From: M0108 sp044228695
Lineage (GTDB): Bacteria; Pseudomonadota; Gammaproteobacteria; Chromatiales; Chromatiaceae
Direction of reading: 5' to 3'
Length of the DNA: 64,000 nucleotides
Assembly (NCBI GenBank): GCA_044228695.1
Contig: JBGAUK010000004.1
Span: forward strand, 29,361-93,360
Shown: in pieces, positions 22,358 to 31,444 of the stretch
How the letters are laid out: every line of letters begins with the position of its first letter
Numbering within the stretch: the stretch's first letter is position 1
Translations under genes and position numbers: made by a program
The notes under the pieces: model-generated
Seen by the model: the letters and a program-made list of their open reading frames with translations, nothing else
Told to the model about the DNA's origin: nothing
The model's database searches: none

Positions 22358-25113
22358 CCCCGCTGCCCGCAGAGAAGGACGGGGCAGTCTCGCCTCCTGT
22401 GGTGAGCCTCGCGGACGTCAGTGTGCGCTACGGCAAGGTCGTGGCCCTGAACGCCATCACCTTGGACATCCCGGCCGGGCGCAGGGTCGGACTGCTCGGG
22501 CCGGACGGCGTTGGCAAGTCCAGCTTGCTGGCACTGGTCGCGGGCGCCCGCGCCGTGCAGCAGGGTAAGGTGCGTGCCTTGGGTGGGGACATGGCCAGCG
22601 CCCACCATCGCACCAAGGTCTGTCCCCATATCGCCTACATGCCCCAGGGCCTGGGCAAAAATCTCTATCCGACCCTGTCGGTAGAGGAAAACCTCCAGTT
22701 CTTTGGTCGGCTGTTCGGCCACCAGGCCTTGGAGCGACGCCGCCGCATCGATGAATTGACCCGCAGTACCGGGCTTACCCCCTTCCTGGCCCGCCCCGCC
22801 GGCAAGCTGTCCGGCGGGATGAAACAGAAGCTGGGCCTGTGCTGCGCTCTGATCCACGACCCGGACCTGCTGATCCTCGACGAGCCCACCACCGGTGTCG
22901 ATCCGCTGGCTCGCGCCCAATTCTGGGACCTGATCAGGCATATCCGCTCCGAGCGCACGGGCATGAGCGTGATCGTGGCGACCGCCTACATGGATGAGGC
23001 GCTACGCTTCGATTGGCTGGTGGCCATGGATGCCGGCCGCGTGCTCGCCACCGGCACCCCGGCCGAGCTGCTCACCCGGACCGGTACCGACTCGCTCGAT
23101 GCCGCCTTCATCGCACTGCTGCCGGAGGCACAACGGCGCGACCACCGGGACGTGACGAACCCCCCTTTTATCGACAGCGGTGAGGTCGCGATCGAGGCCG
23201 CGGGGCTCACGATGCGTTTCGGAGACTTCGTCGCCGTCGACGACGTCAACCTCTCCATCCGCCGCGGGGAGATCTTTGGCTTCCTCGGCTCCAATGGCTG
23301 CGGCAAGTCCACCACCATGAAGATGCTGACCGGCCTGCTGCCGGCCAGCGCGGGTCAGGCCTCACTGCTCGGTCAGGCCGTCGACCCCAAGGACATCGCC
23401 ACCCGGCGTCGCGTCGGCTACATGTCCCAGGCGTTCTCACTCTATTCGGAACTGACGGTGTACCAGAACCTGGTACTTCACGCCCGCCTGTTCCAGTTGC
23501 CGGCGGCGGACATCCCGGCGCGGGTGGATGAGATGGTCCGCCGTTTTGGCCTGTGTGAGGTACTCAAAGCCCTGCCGGACACCCTGCCGCTGGGCATCCG
23601 CCAGCGCCTATCGCTGGCCGTCGCGATGGTCCACAAGCCGGAATTGCTAATCCTGGACGAACCGACCTCGGGGGTGGACCCGATCGCGCGCGACCTCCTG
23701 TGGCGATTGATGATCGACCTGGCGCGCCATGATCAGGTGACCATCTTCATCTCCACCCACTTCATGAACGAAGCGGCGCGCTGTGACCGCATCTCGCTAA
23801 TGCACGCCGGGCGGGTCCTGGTGACGGAGGCCCCGACCGAGTTGGTACGCCAACGCGGGGCGACGACGTTGGAGGAGGCCTTTATCGGCTACCTGGAAGA
23901 GGCCGGCGCATCCGGCGCGGCGCCGGCACCACCCCTGGTTCCGCCGGGCACCTCAGCCCCCGTTCCCTCTCGGCGCCCCCGTCGCTTGCCCTTTAGCCCG
24001 GCCCGCGCCTGGAGTTATTGCCTGCGGGAGACCCTGGAACTGCAACGCGACCCCGTGCGCGCCACCATGGCACTCTTGGGCACCGCCATTCTGATGTTCG
24101 TGTTCGGCTACGGCATCAGCCTGGACGTGGAGAACCTGACCTTTGCGGTGCTTGATCGTGACCAGACGACGCGCAGCCGCGACTACGCCCTGAACCTGTC
24201 CGGCTCGCGCTATTTCGTCGAGCGACCGCCGATTGCCGACTACGCGGATCTGGACCGGCGCATGCGTGCCGGTGAACTCGCGCTCGCCATTGAGCTCCCG
24301 TCCGGCTTTGCGCGCGATATCTCGCGCGGCGATCAGGTCCAGATCGGGGCCTGGGTGGACGGCGCCATGCCAGTGCGGGCCGAGACGGTGCAGGGTTATG
24401 TGCAGGGGATGCATCAGGGCTGGCTGCTCGATCAGGCGCGCCGACTTGGCCAGGACGCCGCCTCTGGCCCGGCCACCATCGCGACACGCTTTCGTTACAA
24501 CCCCGATGTCCGCAGCCTGCCGGCCATGGTGCCGGCGGTGATCCCGATGCTGCTCCTCATGATCCCGGCGATGCTCACGGCCCTGTCGGTGGTGCGCGAG
24601 AAGGAATTGGGCTCGATTATCAATCTCTATGTCACCCCGGTCACCCGCAGCGAATTCCTGCTCGGCAAGCAGTTGCCTTACATCGCCCTGGCAATGCTCA
24701 ACTTCGCGCTGCTGACGCTGCTCGCCGTCACCGTCTTCGGCGTCCCAGTCAAGGGCAGTCTGCTGACACTGACGGCCGGGGCCCTGCTCTTCGTCATCTT
24801 CTCCACCGGCTTCGGACTCTTCGCCTCTACCTTCACCCGCAGTCAGATCGCGGCCCTGTTCGTGGCCATGATCGGCACCATGATTCCCGCCATTCAATTC
24901 GCTGGCATGTTGAACCCGGTGTCATCGCTCGAAGGCGTCGGCTATGTCATTGGCCGCGTCTATCCGGCCGCGCACTTTCTCACCATCAGTCGCGGTGTCT
25001 TTAACAAGGCACTGGGCTTTGCCAGCCTGCACGCCTCCTTCTGGCCGTTGGCTCTGGCCGTGCCCGTCATCCTGGGCCTGTCCATCGTCCTGTTGAAGAA
25101 GCAGGAGACCTGA
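22354..25113 (+). CDS. rbbA: RbbA/YhiH-type fused ABC transporter (two ATPases plus permease)
   Basis: The 919-residue fusion has two ABC ATPase domains and an ABC-2 permease. ATPase 1 (about 10-245) shows Walker A GPDGVGKSS, signature LSGGMKQKLG and Walker B LLILDEPTTGVD. ATPase 2 (about 275-500) shows GSNGCGKSTT, the degenerate signature LPLGIRQRLS, and LLILDEPTSGVD. The permease (about 550-919) has a hydrophobic segment near 560, a periplasmic domain, and five segments from ~720 on. This architecture is that of YhiH/RbbA and partners with a HlyD adaptor and a second permease. The export substrate is unknown; the ribosome-associated role of the E. coli protein is not implied here. Confidence 0.88.
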   Translation: MTPLPAEKDGAVSPPVVSLADVSVRYGKVVALNAITLDIPAGRRVGLLGPDGVGKSSLLALVAGARAVQQGKVRALGGDMASAHHRTKVCPHIAYMPQGLGKNLYPTLSVEENLQFFGRLFGHQALERRRRIDELTRSTGLTPFLARPAGKLSGGMKQKLGLCCALIHDPDLLILDEPTTGVDPLARAQFWDLIRHIRSERTGMSVIVATAYMDEALRFDWLVAMDAGRVLATGTPAELLTRTGTDSLDAAFIALLPEAQRRDHRDVTNPPFIDSGEVAIEAAGLTMRFGDFVAVDDVNLSIRRGEIFGFLGSNGCGKSTTMKMLTGLLPASAGQASLLGQAVDPKDIATRRRVGYMSQAFSLYSELTVYQNLVLHARLFQLPAADIPARVDEMVRRFGLCEVLKALPDTLPLGIRQRLSLAVAMVHKPELLILDEPTSGVDPIARDLLWRLMIDLARHDQVTIFISTHFMNEAARCDRISLMHAGRVLVTEAPTELVRQRGATTLEEAFIGYLEEAGASGAAPAPPLVPPGTSAPVPSRRPRRLPFSPARAWSYCLRETLELQRDPVRATMALLGTAILMFVFGYGISLDVENLTFAVLDRDQTTRSRDYALNLSGSRYFVERPPIADYADLDRRMRAGELALAIELPSGFARDISRGDQVQIGAWVDGAMPVRAETVQGYVQGMHQGWLLDQARRLGQDAASGPATIATRFRYNPDVRSLPAMVPAVIPMLLLMIPAMLTALSVVREKELGSIINLYVTPVTRSEFLLGKQLPYIALAMLNFALLTLLAVTVFGVPVKGSLLTLTAGALLFVIFSTGFGLFASTFTRSQIAALFVAMIGTMIPAIQFAGMLNPVSSLEGVGYVIGRVYPAAHFLTISRGVFNKALGFASLHASFWPLALAVPVILGLSIVLLKKQET

Positions 25114-25115
25114 GC

Positions 25116-26240
25116 ATGCCGCACCTTGCCACCATCTACCGCCTGGGCGTCAAGGAACTGTGGAGTCTGGCGCGCGACCCCATCATGCTGGTGCTGATCG
25201 CCTATACCTTCACCCTGTCCATTTATGTCGCGGCTACGGCGATGCCGGAGACCCTGCATAAGGCCCCGATCGCCATCGTCGATGAGGACGGCTCGCCCCT
25301 CGCGGCGCGCATCGCTACCGCCTTCTATCCGCCCCACTTCATGCCTCCCCTCATGATCCCGCTGGCTGGCATCGATGCCGGCCTGGACGCCGGAGATTAC
25401 ACCTTTGTGCTGGATATCCCGCCGGACTTCCAGCGCGACGTGCTGGGAGGCCGGTCGCCGGTCATCCAGCTCAACGTCGATGCCACGCGCATGAGCCAGG
25501 CCTTCACCGGCAGCAGCTATGTTCAGCAGATGGTCAGCGGCGAGGTCACCGAATTCGTCCAGCGCTACCGTGGCGCTGACGCCTTGCCGGTGGAATTGGC
25601 CCTGCGCGCGCGGTTCAACCCGAACCTGGAGCAGGCCTGGTTCGGCGCCCTGATGGAAATCATCAACAACGTCACCCTGCTCTCGATCATCCTGACGGGC
25701 GCCGCCCTGATTCGCGAGCGTGAGCACGGGACCATCGAGCATCTGCTGGCGATGCCGGTCACACCCGCCGAGATCATGCTCTCCAAGGTGTGGTCCATGG
25801 GTCTGGTGGTCCTGCTGGCCGCCGCCGTGGCGCTAGTGTTCGTGGTGCAAGGCGTGCTGCGGGTACCGATTCAGTGCATGGTCACGCTGTTTCTCGCCGG
25901 AGCGGCGCTGCATCTCTTCGCCACCACCTCGCTCGGCATCTTCATGGCCACGCTGGCACGCTCCATGCCGCAGTTCGGGATGCTCGCGGTGCTGATCCTG
26001 TTGCCGCTGCAATTACTCTCGGGCAACTCCACGCCGCGCGAGAGTATGCCCGAACTGGTGCAGATGGTGATGCTGGCCGCGCCGACCACCCACTTCGTCG
26101 CGCTCGGTCAGGCCATCCTCTACCGGGGGGCCGACATGCGGGTCGTGTGGCCGCAGTTCCTCGCTCTGGCGGCTATCGGTGCGGTCTTTTTCAGCATTGC
26201 GATCAATCGGTTCCGCAGAACCATCAGCCAGATGGCTTAA
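25116..26240 (+). CDS. yhhJ: ABC-2 type permease (YhhJ-like)
   Basis: The 374-residue permease has one N-terminal membrane segment (LARDPIMLVLIAYTFTLSIY). A large extracytoplasmic domain follows (about 45-170, with AIVDEDGSPLAARI and VLDIPPDFQRDVLGG). A C-terminal block of about five segments contains the family's REREHGTIEHLLAMPVTPAE motif and LLPLQLLSGNSTPRESMP. It starts 2 nt after the preceding stop and completes the exporter. Confidence 0.88.
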   Translation: MPHLATIYRLGVKELWSLARDPIMLVLIAYTFTLSIYVAATAMPETLHKAPIAIVDEDGSPLAARIATAFYPPHFMPPLMIPLAGIDAGLDAGDYTFVLDIPPDFQRDVLGGRSPVIQLNVDATRMSQAFTGSSYVQQMVSGEVTEFVQRYRGADALPVELALRARFNPNLEQAWFGALMEIINNVTLLSIILTGAALIREREHGTIEHLLAMPVTPAEIMLSKVWSMGLVVLLAAAVALVFVVQGVLRVPIQCMVTLFLAGAALHLFATTSLGIFMATLARSMPQFGMLAVLILLPLQLLSGNSTPRESMPELVQMVMLAAPTTHFVALGQAILYRGADMRVVWPQFLALAAIGAVFFSIAINRFRRTISQMA

Positions 26241-26644
26241 GCGGGTATCTCTCACTGCCCCGGCCCCAATGTCCATGTCAGTTAGCGAACAGACCGCCGC
26301 GTGCCGCCAGGCCTAGTCTGGCATTCGGATGAAATGCGGTAGTTAGAAGGGCCGCGCGGCAACAGCCGCGGCAAGATGGGCTGCGAACCCGGGCCTGACG
26401 ATCTGCTGGGCGGACCCGACGATGATCTCGACGACGGAACCGATCAGCGCTAACCCGACGACCCACCGGGAAGGGGGGCCGCTCATGTTACGGATAAAAA
26501 GTCACGCGCCAGGGCCTTGAGCGGCCTTTGCCGTTGCCAAGCCCCTGGGTGGAATAGACTTAGTTTGTTCGCTATCGCACAAATAACACCGGGAAACTAC
26601 ACTATAGTTTCATTCTCATAGCTGATAATCTCCCGGTCGCCAAG
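26241..26644. other. 404-bp non-coding region
   Basis: The stretch between the exporter and the second Crp-like gene has no supportable ORF. The right half is more AT-rich (around 26560-26630) and probably contains the promoter of the regulator. No clear -35/-10 pair could be fixed. Confidence 0.4.
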
Positions 26645-27376
26645 ATGTCTGAAATGCCCCCGCACTCACCCCACCAAAATCACCTCCTGGCGGCCTTGCC
26701 GGAGGTGGTTCAAGAGCGCCTCTACCCCTTCCTTGAACTGGCGGAGATGCCCCTGGGCCGGGTTCTGTTCGAGTCCGGAGTGCTCATGCGCCACGTCTAT
26801 TTTCCCACCGACGCCATCATCTCCCTGCTGTATGTCATGGAAAATGGCGCCTCCGCCGAGATTGCCGTGGTCGGGAACGAGGGCTTGGTGGGCCTGGCCC
26901 TCTTCATGGGCGGCGAAAGCACGACCAGTCGCACCATTGTGCAGAGCGCTGGTTTTGCCTACCGGCTCCCGGGGAAACGTTTCACGGACGAGGTGAACCG
27001 CCACAGCGAATTGCTCATGCTCATGTTGCGCTTCACCCAGGCCCTGATCACCCAAATGGCCCAAACCGCGGTCTGCAACCGCCACCACTCCATCGATCAG
27101 CAGTTGTGCCGGTGGCTCTTGTTGTCCCTGGATCGGCTGTCGGGCGATCATCTGATCATGACGCAGGAACTGATCGCCAACATGCTCGGCGTGCGCCGCG
27201 AAGGCGTTACGGAGGCCGCTGGCCGCTTGCAGAAGCTGGGTGTAATTGAATACCACCGGGGCCACATCCAGGTCCTGAATCGACCCCAACTCGAAGAGCT
27301 GACCTGTGAGTGTTACAAGGTCGTCAAGCACGAAACGGATCGGCTCCTGCCACAGATCCGATCCCAGCATCCCTGA
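26645..27376 (+). CDS. Crp/Fnr family transcriptional regulator (second of two)
   Basis: The 243-residue protein has the same plan as the regulator at 12766. The N-terminal sensor barrel shows ELAEMPLGRVLFESG, YFPTDAIISLLYVME and AVVGNEGLVGLALFMGG. The winged-helix C-terminus shows LCRWLLLSLDRLSGDHLIMT, ELIANMLGVRREGVTEAAGR and YHRGHIQVLNRPQLEEL. The cAMP-contact residues of CRP are not conserved and there is no N-terminal Cys cluster of FNR type, so the signal is unknown. It sits directly upstream of the CsbD/BON/DUF2333 group. Confidence 0.88.
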   Translation: MSEMPPHSPHQNHLLAALPEVVQERLYPFLELAEMPLGRVLFESGVLMRHVYFPTDAIISLLYVMENGASAEIAVVGNEGLVGLALFMGGESTTSRTIVQSAGFAYRLPGKRFTDEVNRHSELLMLMLRFTQALITQMAQTAVCNRHHSIDQQLCRWLLLSLDRLSGDHLIMTQELIANMLGVRREGVTEAAGRLQKLGVIEYHRGHIQVLNRPQLEELTCECYKVVKHETDRLLPQIRSQHP

Positions 27377-27854
27377 TTAAACCCGATAAGGGCCCTGGCG
27401 CGATTTCGTCTTTCCCACCTGAGTTGCCGGTAGCGGCAACCCAGTCCTTATGGTGCTTGACACCGATCCTCTCTCTTTGACTGCTTGATACGTCCTCTCC
27501 AGGCGGTGCTGGGGCATCACCGCGCCCTTATTAATACCCGGGTTTACCGGCCACGCATTAAGGCCGCCATTCCGACCAGGCACTGCCTTTGAATCCGAGA
27601 CCGAAATTTATCCCGCGCTATGTACTCTAGAGCACGGAGGGACCCGTCAATCGCCTCTATAGTTGAAGTATGCCAAAGGAAAAGGCAAGCGGTGAGATCG
27701 GTGCAATATCGCCATGACTCAAGGAGATGAGCGCGCCAAGCGAAGGACCCTTCTCACCCAGGAACATGATCCCTATTGGCCTGCGTGGCCGACCAGAAGG
27801 ACCTCCTTACCAGGGGATCTTGCGACAACCAACACGATAAGAAGGGTGATAAAG
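27377..27854. other. 478-bp non-coding region before csbD
   Basis: No supportable gene. The region carries the second copy of the shared module (27618-27671), followed by ~180 bp to the CsbD start. Nothing else is recognised. Confidence 0.45.
27618..27671 (+). promoter_or_regulatory. Conserved upstream module, copy 2 (before csbD)
   Basis: CTATGTACTCT at 27618 and TATAGTTGAAGTATGCCAAA at 27658 repeat the two boxes of 13666 and 13706 at the same 40-bp spacing. This supports common control of the two small-protein groups. Confidence 0.5.
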
Positions 27855-28082
27855 ATGAACTGGAATCAAGCGAAGGGAAACTGGAAACAATTCATGGGGA
27901 AAGCCAAGGCGAAGTGGGGTGACCTGACCGACGATGAGCTGACCCAGATCGCCGGCGAACGCGATGCGCTTGTCGGCTTAATTCAGACCAAGTACGGGAT
28001 TATGCAGGAGGCGGCCGAAGAGCAGGTCAAGGAATGGGAGAAGGGCCACGATGTCAAGGACTGGGAGTCCAGCCATTCTTGA
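27855..28082 (+). CDS. CsbD family stress protein
   Basis: The 75-residue protein starts MNWNQAKGNWKQFMGKAKAK, the hallmark N-terminus of CsbD (PF05532). It continues WGDLTDDELTQIAGERDALV. CsbD proteins are general-stress induced and of unknown biochemical role. The ATG at 27855 is chosen because it gives the canonical start; the long upstream frame is not supported. It is probably the first gene of a stress group. Confidence 0.92.
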   Translation: MNWNQAKGNWKQFMGKAKAKWGDLTDDELTQIAGERDALVGLIQTKYGIMQEAAEEQVKEWEKGHDVKDWESSHS

Positions 28083-28196
28083 GATGATTCATCAGGGGCC
28101 GGGTATCTTCTCATGTCTGGAAGAGGCCCGACTCCAGGCCTCGTTGCCCCGATGTAAGGCCTGGACCCGAGGTTAGACTGTAACCGGAGAAAGATC

Positions 28197-28355
28197 ATGT
28201 CACTAGGTACCATACTTCTCGTCATCCTGGTCCTAATACTCTTAGGGATACTACCAACCTGGCCTCACAGCCGATCCTGGGGTTATGGGCCCAGCGGTGC
28301 CATAGGGGCGGTTGTCATCATTTTACTCATCCTGGTCCTTCTGGGCCGGATTTAA
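28197..28355 (+). CDS. DUF3309 small membrane protein
   Basis: This 52-residue protein reads MSLGTILLVILVLILLGILP, then a polar WPHSRSWGYGPSG turn, then GAIGAVVIILLILVLLGRI. The two hydrophobic segments around a W-P-H-S-R-S-W-G-Y-G-P-S-G turn are typical of DUF3309. Function is unknown. CGGAGAAAGATC lies before the ATG. Confidence 0.85.
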   Translation: MSLGTILLVILVLILLGILPTWPHSRSWGYGPSGAIGAVVIILLILVLLGRI

Positions 28356-28368
28356 GCGGAGATTGAAT

Positions 28369-28812
28369 ATGAGCATTGCAACTAAAGTAGGTCTTATCAC
28401 GGCATCACTGGCGCTGATTTTCGGTGCGGTGGCTTGTGATAAGAATGATAACGCGGAGCAGGCGGGAAAAAAGATCGATCAAGCCGCGGCCCGGTCGGGA
28501 GAGGCCATCGAGAAGGCGGGCGATAAGGCCTCGACTAAGCTTGAAACGGCTAAGGAGGCGGTTGGCGATAAAGCCGAGGCCACGGGTGTCTATATGAGTG
28601 ATGCGTCGATCACGACTCAGATCAAAGCCGGGTTCCTGGCCGACTCGACACTCAAGAGCACACAGATCCATGTCACCACGACTAATGGCGTGGTGGCGCT
28701 GAGTGGTGTCGTCGAATCCCAGCAGAACATTGATCGCAGCCTGCAGATCGCCCGCGGCATAAAGGGCGTTGCCTCCGTGGAAAACAGGTTGGTCGTTAAG
28801 CCCGCCCAGTAG
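28369..28812 (+). CDS. BON-domain periplasmic protein (OsmY-like)
   Basis: The 147-residue product has an N-terminal signal with a lipobox-like end (SLALIFGAVACDK). A helical Ala/Lys-rich segment (about 30-75) follows, then one BON domain (about 80-145): DASITTQIKAGFLADSTLKS, TTTNGVVALSGVVESQQNID, VASVENRLVV. BON proteins such as OsmY bind membranes and respond to osmotic stress. It lies 13 bp after the DUF3309 gene, so they are probably cotranscribed. Confidence 0.85.
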   Translation: MSIATKVGLITASLALIFGAVACDKNDNAEQAGKKIDQAAARSGEAIEKAGDKASTKLETAKEAVGDKAEATGVYMSDASITTQIKAGFLADSTLKSTQIHVTTTNGVVALSGVVESQQNIDRSLQIARGIKGVASVENRLVVKPAQ

Positions 28813-28870
28813 GGTCAAGCCGCGGCGCTGTTGGCGTGACCTCACCACAAATTTGATCGAGGAAACCGCA

Positions 28871-29944
28871 ATGTACGACGGAATCGCATCGAGAGCGCCT
28901 CGGCTGACCACGACAGTGGCAAAGGTTGCCAAGGCATATCACCCTAGCACTTGGAGGGAGAAGGGCCTCTGGTGGACGGCCGGTCTCTTCCTAGTGACCT
29001 ACCTCATTATCGTAGGGGTTCTGGGTATGATCTGGTCCACTTCACCCGGACCCTTCGACGTCAAGGAGAATGCGCTAGTCCTGGTCAATAGGGACCCGGC
29101 CAGGCTGGTACCGGGTGTCGTGACCGTGGCAACCGCTATCGGCATTGCCGATACCCTGCTGAATAAATCAGGTGGCTACTTGACCAATGATATCGCTCCG
29201 CCTGGGGTTTATCTGGATAACATCCCGAACTGGGAGTTCGGTGCCCTGACGGAACTGAGGGACTTGACGAGCGCCTTGCGTAACGATTTTGCCCGGGCTC
29301 AGTCGCAATCGGTGGAGGATGCCGACCTCCAATTGGCCGAACCAAAATTCAATTATGAATCCAATTCCTGGATTTTTCCCTCGACGGAGTCGGAATATCG
29401 GGACGGAGTCACGCTTCTCAAGGGATTTATGGGCCGACTTTATGACGAGAACCATGATGACGGTCAATTCTTTTCCCGCGCGGATAATCTGAGCGCCTAT
29501 TTGCAAGTGGTTGAGAAACGTCTAGGCAGTCTGGCCCAGCGTCTGTCCTACGCCGTCGGCCAGGCCCATCTTGATACGGCACTGGCGGGGGACCCGAATG
29601 CACGTCAATCCACACCCGCACCCGCCGAGTCCATGACCAAGACCCCCTGGCTCCAGATCGACGACATCTTCTTCGAGGCCCGCGGTTATACCTGGGCACT
29701 CCTCCAGAGCCTGGAAGCCCTTGAGGTCGACTTTGCCCCCGTCCTGAAGGACAAAAACGCTGTCGTGTCCGTGAAGCAGATCATCCGCGAACTGGAAAAT
29801 ACTCAGAACATGATCTTGAGCCCGGCGATCATGAACGGCACCGGATTTGGACCCATCGCGAATCACTCTCTCGTGATGGCATCCTATATCTCCCGGGCTA
29901 ATGCGGCAGTTATTGATCTACGCAATCTGCTTGACAGGGGCTAG
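28871..29944 (+). CDS. DUF2333 family membrane protein
   Basis: The 357-residue protein has one N-terminal membrane segment (about 33-55, LWWTAGLFLVTYLIIVGVLG). A large helical periplasmic part follows, with PGVVTVATAIGIADTLLNKS, GGYLTNDIAPPGVYLDNIPN, NWEFGALTELRDLTSALRND and the WLQIDDIFFEARGYTWAL region. All are typical of DUF2333. Function is unknown. It often accompanies envelope stress genes. GAGGAAACCGCA precedes the ATG at 28871. Confidence 0.85.
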   Translation: MYDGIASRAPRLTTTVAKVAKAYHPSTWREKGLWWTAGLFLVTYLIIVGVLGMIWSTSPGPFDVKENALVLVNRDPARLVPGVVTVATAIGIADTLLNKSGGYLTNDIAPPGVYLDNIPNWEFGALTELRDLTSALRNDFARAQSQSVEDADLQLAEPKFNYESNSWIFPSTESEYRDGVTLLKGFMGRLYDENHDDGQFFSRADNLSAYLQVVEKRLGSLAQRLSYAVGQAHLDTALAGDPNARQSTPAPAESMTKTPWLQIDDIFFEARGYTWALLQSLEALEVDFAPVLKDKNAVVSVKQIIRELENTQNMILSPAIMNGTGFGPIANHSLVMASYISRANAAVIDLRNLLDRG

Positions 29945-30045
29945 GGCCAAGCCTTCACCGCCAACATAAGGGAATACAGTGCCCCTGTCGATCGGATGCT
30001 TGAAGAGAGGCAGTCCCGATTCATATTTCACTACAAAGGACGAAA

Positions 30046-30276
30046 ATGATGAACACTCTAAAATTGGTCGCCGTGGCACTGATTATCGCGGGAGCCTTGG
30101 CTCTGGCCTATGGTGGCTTCAGTTATCCCAAGGAGACCCAAGAAGCGAAGATTGGACCACTTGAGCTCACGGTCAGTGAACGGGGGACGGTCAATATCCC
30201 GGTTTGGGTTGGCGGTGCAGCGGTTGTGGGTGGTGTATTGCTGCTCTTGTTCCCCATGGGTATCCGTCGCCAGTGA
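30046..30276 (+). CDS. Small two-segment membrane protein
   Basis: This 76-residue protein (MMNTLKLVAVALIIAGALAL start) has two hydrophobic segments around a polar loop (KETQEAKIGPLELTVSERGT). Small proteins of this pattern recur next to stress genes, but I cannot name the family with certainty. A second ATG follows directly at 30049. Its TGA shares one base with the next ATG. Confidence 0.6.
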   Translation: MMNTLKLVAVALIIAGALALAYGGFSYPKETQEAKIGPLELTVSERGTVNIPVWVGGAAVVGGVLLLLFPMGIRRQ

Positions 30277-30902
30277 TGAATACTCAATCCCTGAAACCCA
30301 AATCAACACTTATAGGGAATCTGCTGGCCTCTTTCCTGGTTGGAATCCTGGTCGCTACTCCAACTCAAGCCGATAAGCCTAGTTGGGCAGAGAATCCGCA
30401 GGGAGGAGGCAATTACAAACAGCCGGGTAAGGGCCATGGCGCTGATGATAACCGCCATCCTGGTAAGACCAAGAGCCGCAACGATAAACAGGACCAAGGT
30501 ATTACTCACCAACCCCAGGAGCAAGGTGGCAACCGGAATCAACCTCCTACCCCTGTTAACAATGATCGCCACGGGAGACCGCTGCCTCCCAGAAGCCATT
30601 TCAGGGACCAGCAAGGCACCATAGCCCGGGATTACTACCACCACGAATTTGAACGTGGCTACTGTCCACCGGGACTCGCCAAGAAAAGAAATGGCTGCAT
30701 GCCGCCTGGTCAGGCTAAGAAATGGCGGATCGGTCGGCCCTTGCCGCGCAGTGTGATCTACTATGACCTGCCGCCGCCCTTGGTCGTCGATCTTGGCCGC
30801 CCGCCGCCGGGATATCGTTATGTGCGCACAGGCAGTGACATCTTATTGATCGCGATCGGAACAGGACTGGTTGTCGACGCGATCACGGATTTTACCCGCT
30901 AA
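30276..30902 (+). CDS. CigR/RcnB-like envelope protein
   Basis: The 208-residue protein has a signal peptide (about 1-35, ending PTQA). A disordered Asn/Gln/Gly/Lys-rich region (about 36-105) leads to a C-terminal RcnB/CigR-type domain. That domain shows CPPGLAKKRNGCMPPGQAKK, then WRIGRPLPRSVIYYDLPPPL, DLGRPPPGYRYVRTGSDILL and a final hydrophobic segment. The double PPG-(L/Q)-AKK motif is the signature of this group (anti-virulence CigR, RcnB). Translation is coupled to the preceding gene (TGATG). Confidence 0.78.
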   Translation: MNTQSLKPKSTLIGNLLASFLVGILVATPTQADKPSWAENPQGGGNYKQPGKGHGADDNRHPGKTKSRNDKQDQGITHQPQEQGGNRNQPPTPVNNDRHGRPLPPRSHFRDQQGTIARDYYHHEFERGYCPPGLAKKRNGCMPPGQAKKWRIGRPLPRSVIYYDLPPPLVVDLGRPPPGYRYVRTGSDILLIAIGTGLVVDAITDFTR

Positions 30903-30994
30903 GTCACATTAATCACTGAAAATGAGTCGCTCGCCCGACAGGCTCGACTCATCCCAGTCCTGAAGTCAACACTTGAGGCATGAGAGATTCAAAA

Positions 30995-31249
30995 ATGAAA
31001 TCGCTTAATCAAACACTTCGTTATATTGGTATCCCCTTGTTAGTCTCGGTCGCCGTGACTTTTGGTGGCTGTGGTACTACTACCAGCAGTCGGACAGTCA
31101 CGGGAGCCGCCATGGGCGCCGCGGGAGGTGCCGCCATTGGCTCGATGAGTGGGAGTGCGGGTACAGGTGCCCTGATTGGCGCGGGGGCCGGCGCCTTGGG
31201 AGGTTATTTCTACGATCAGCAGCAGAAAAATAACCTTCATTCAAACTAA
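30995..31249 (+). CDS. Glycine-zipper lipoprotein (paralogue)
   Basis: The 84-residue protein (MKSLNQTLRYIGIPLLVSVA start) has the lipobox FGGCG and a glycine zipper (GAAMGAAGGAAIGSMSGSAG, GALIGAGAGALGGYFYDQQ). It is close to the protein at 15343, including the shared GSMSG and GALIGAGAGA, but lacks the Asn/Tyr-rich tail. It ends 56 bp before a strong terminator. Confidence 0.8.
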   Translation: MKSLNQTLRYIGIPLLVSVAVTFGGCGTTTSSRTVTGAAMGAAGGAAIGSMSGSAGTGALIGAGAGALGGYFYDQQQKNNLHSN

Positions 31250-31304
31250 CGCTTAAGCAGGATGCGCATGGGTTAGCTCCTTACCACATTCAACAGTGCA
31301 TGGC

Positions 31305-31341
31305 AAACAACACCCAGTCGCAACGCGACTGGGTGTTGTTT
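31305..31341. terminator. Strong bidirectional intrinsic terminator
   Basis: AAACAACACCCAGTCGC and GCGACTGGGTGTTGTTT form a perfect 17-bp stem with the loop AAC. T-rich sequence follows on the plus strand and A-rich sequence precedes it. It ends the plus-strand glycine-zipper gene and the convergent collagen-like gene. Confidence 0.92.
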
Positions 31342-31444
31342 ATTGTAATGTTATTTAGTTCCTAATCCAGGGATTGGAATCCCATGGCCCGACAAGGATC
31401 AATACCCGTGGCGAGTACTGACCGGTGGAACATAAAGGTTTGGA

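Noticed and set aside
26278..26466. 62-codon minus-strand frame before the second Crp-like gene
   Set aside because: Very Arg-rich with no ribosome site or family; treated as non-coding.
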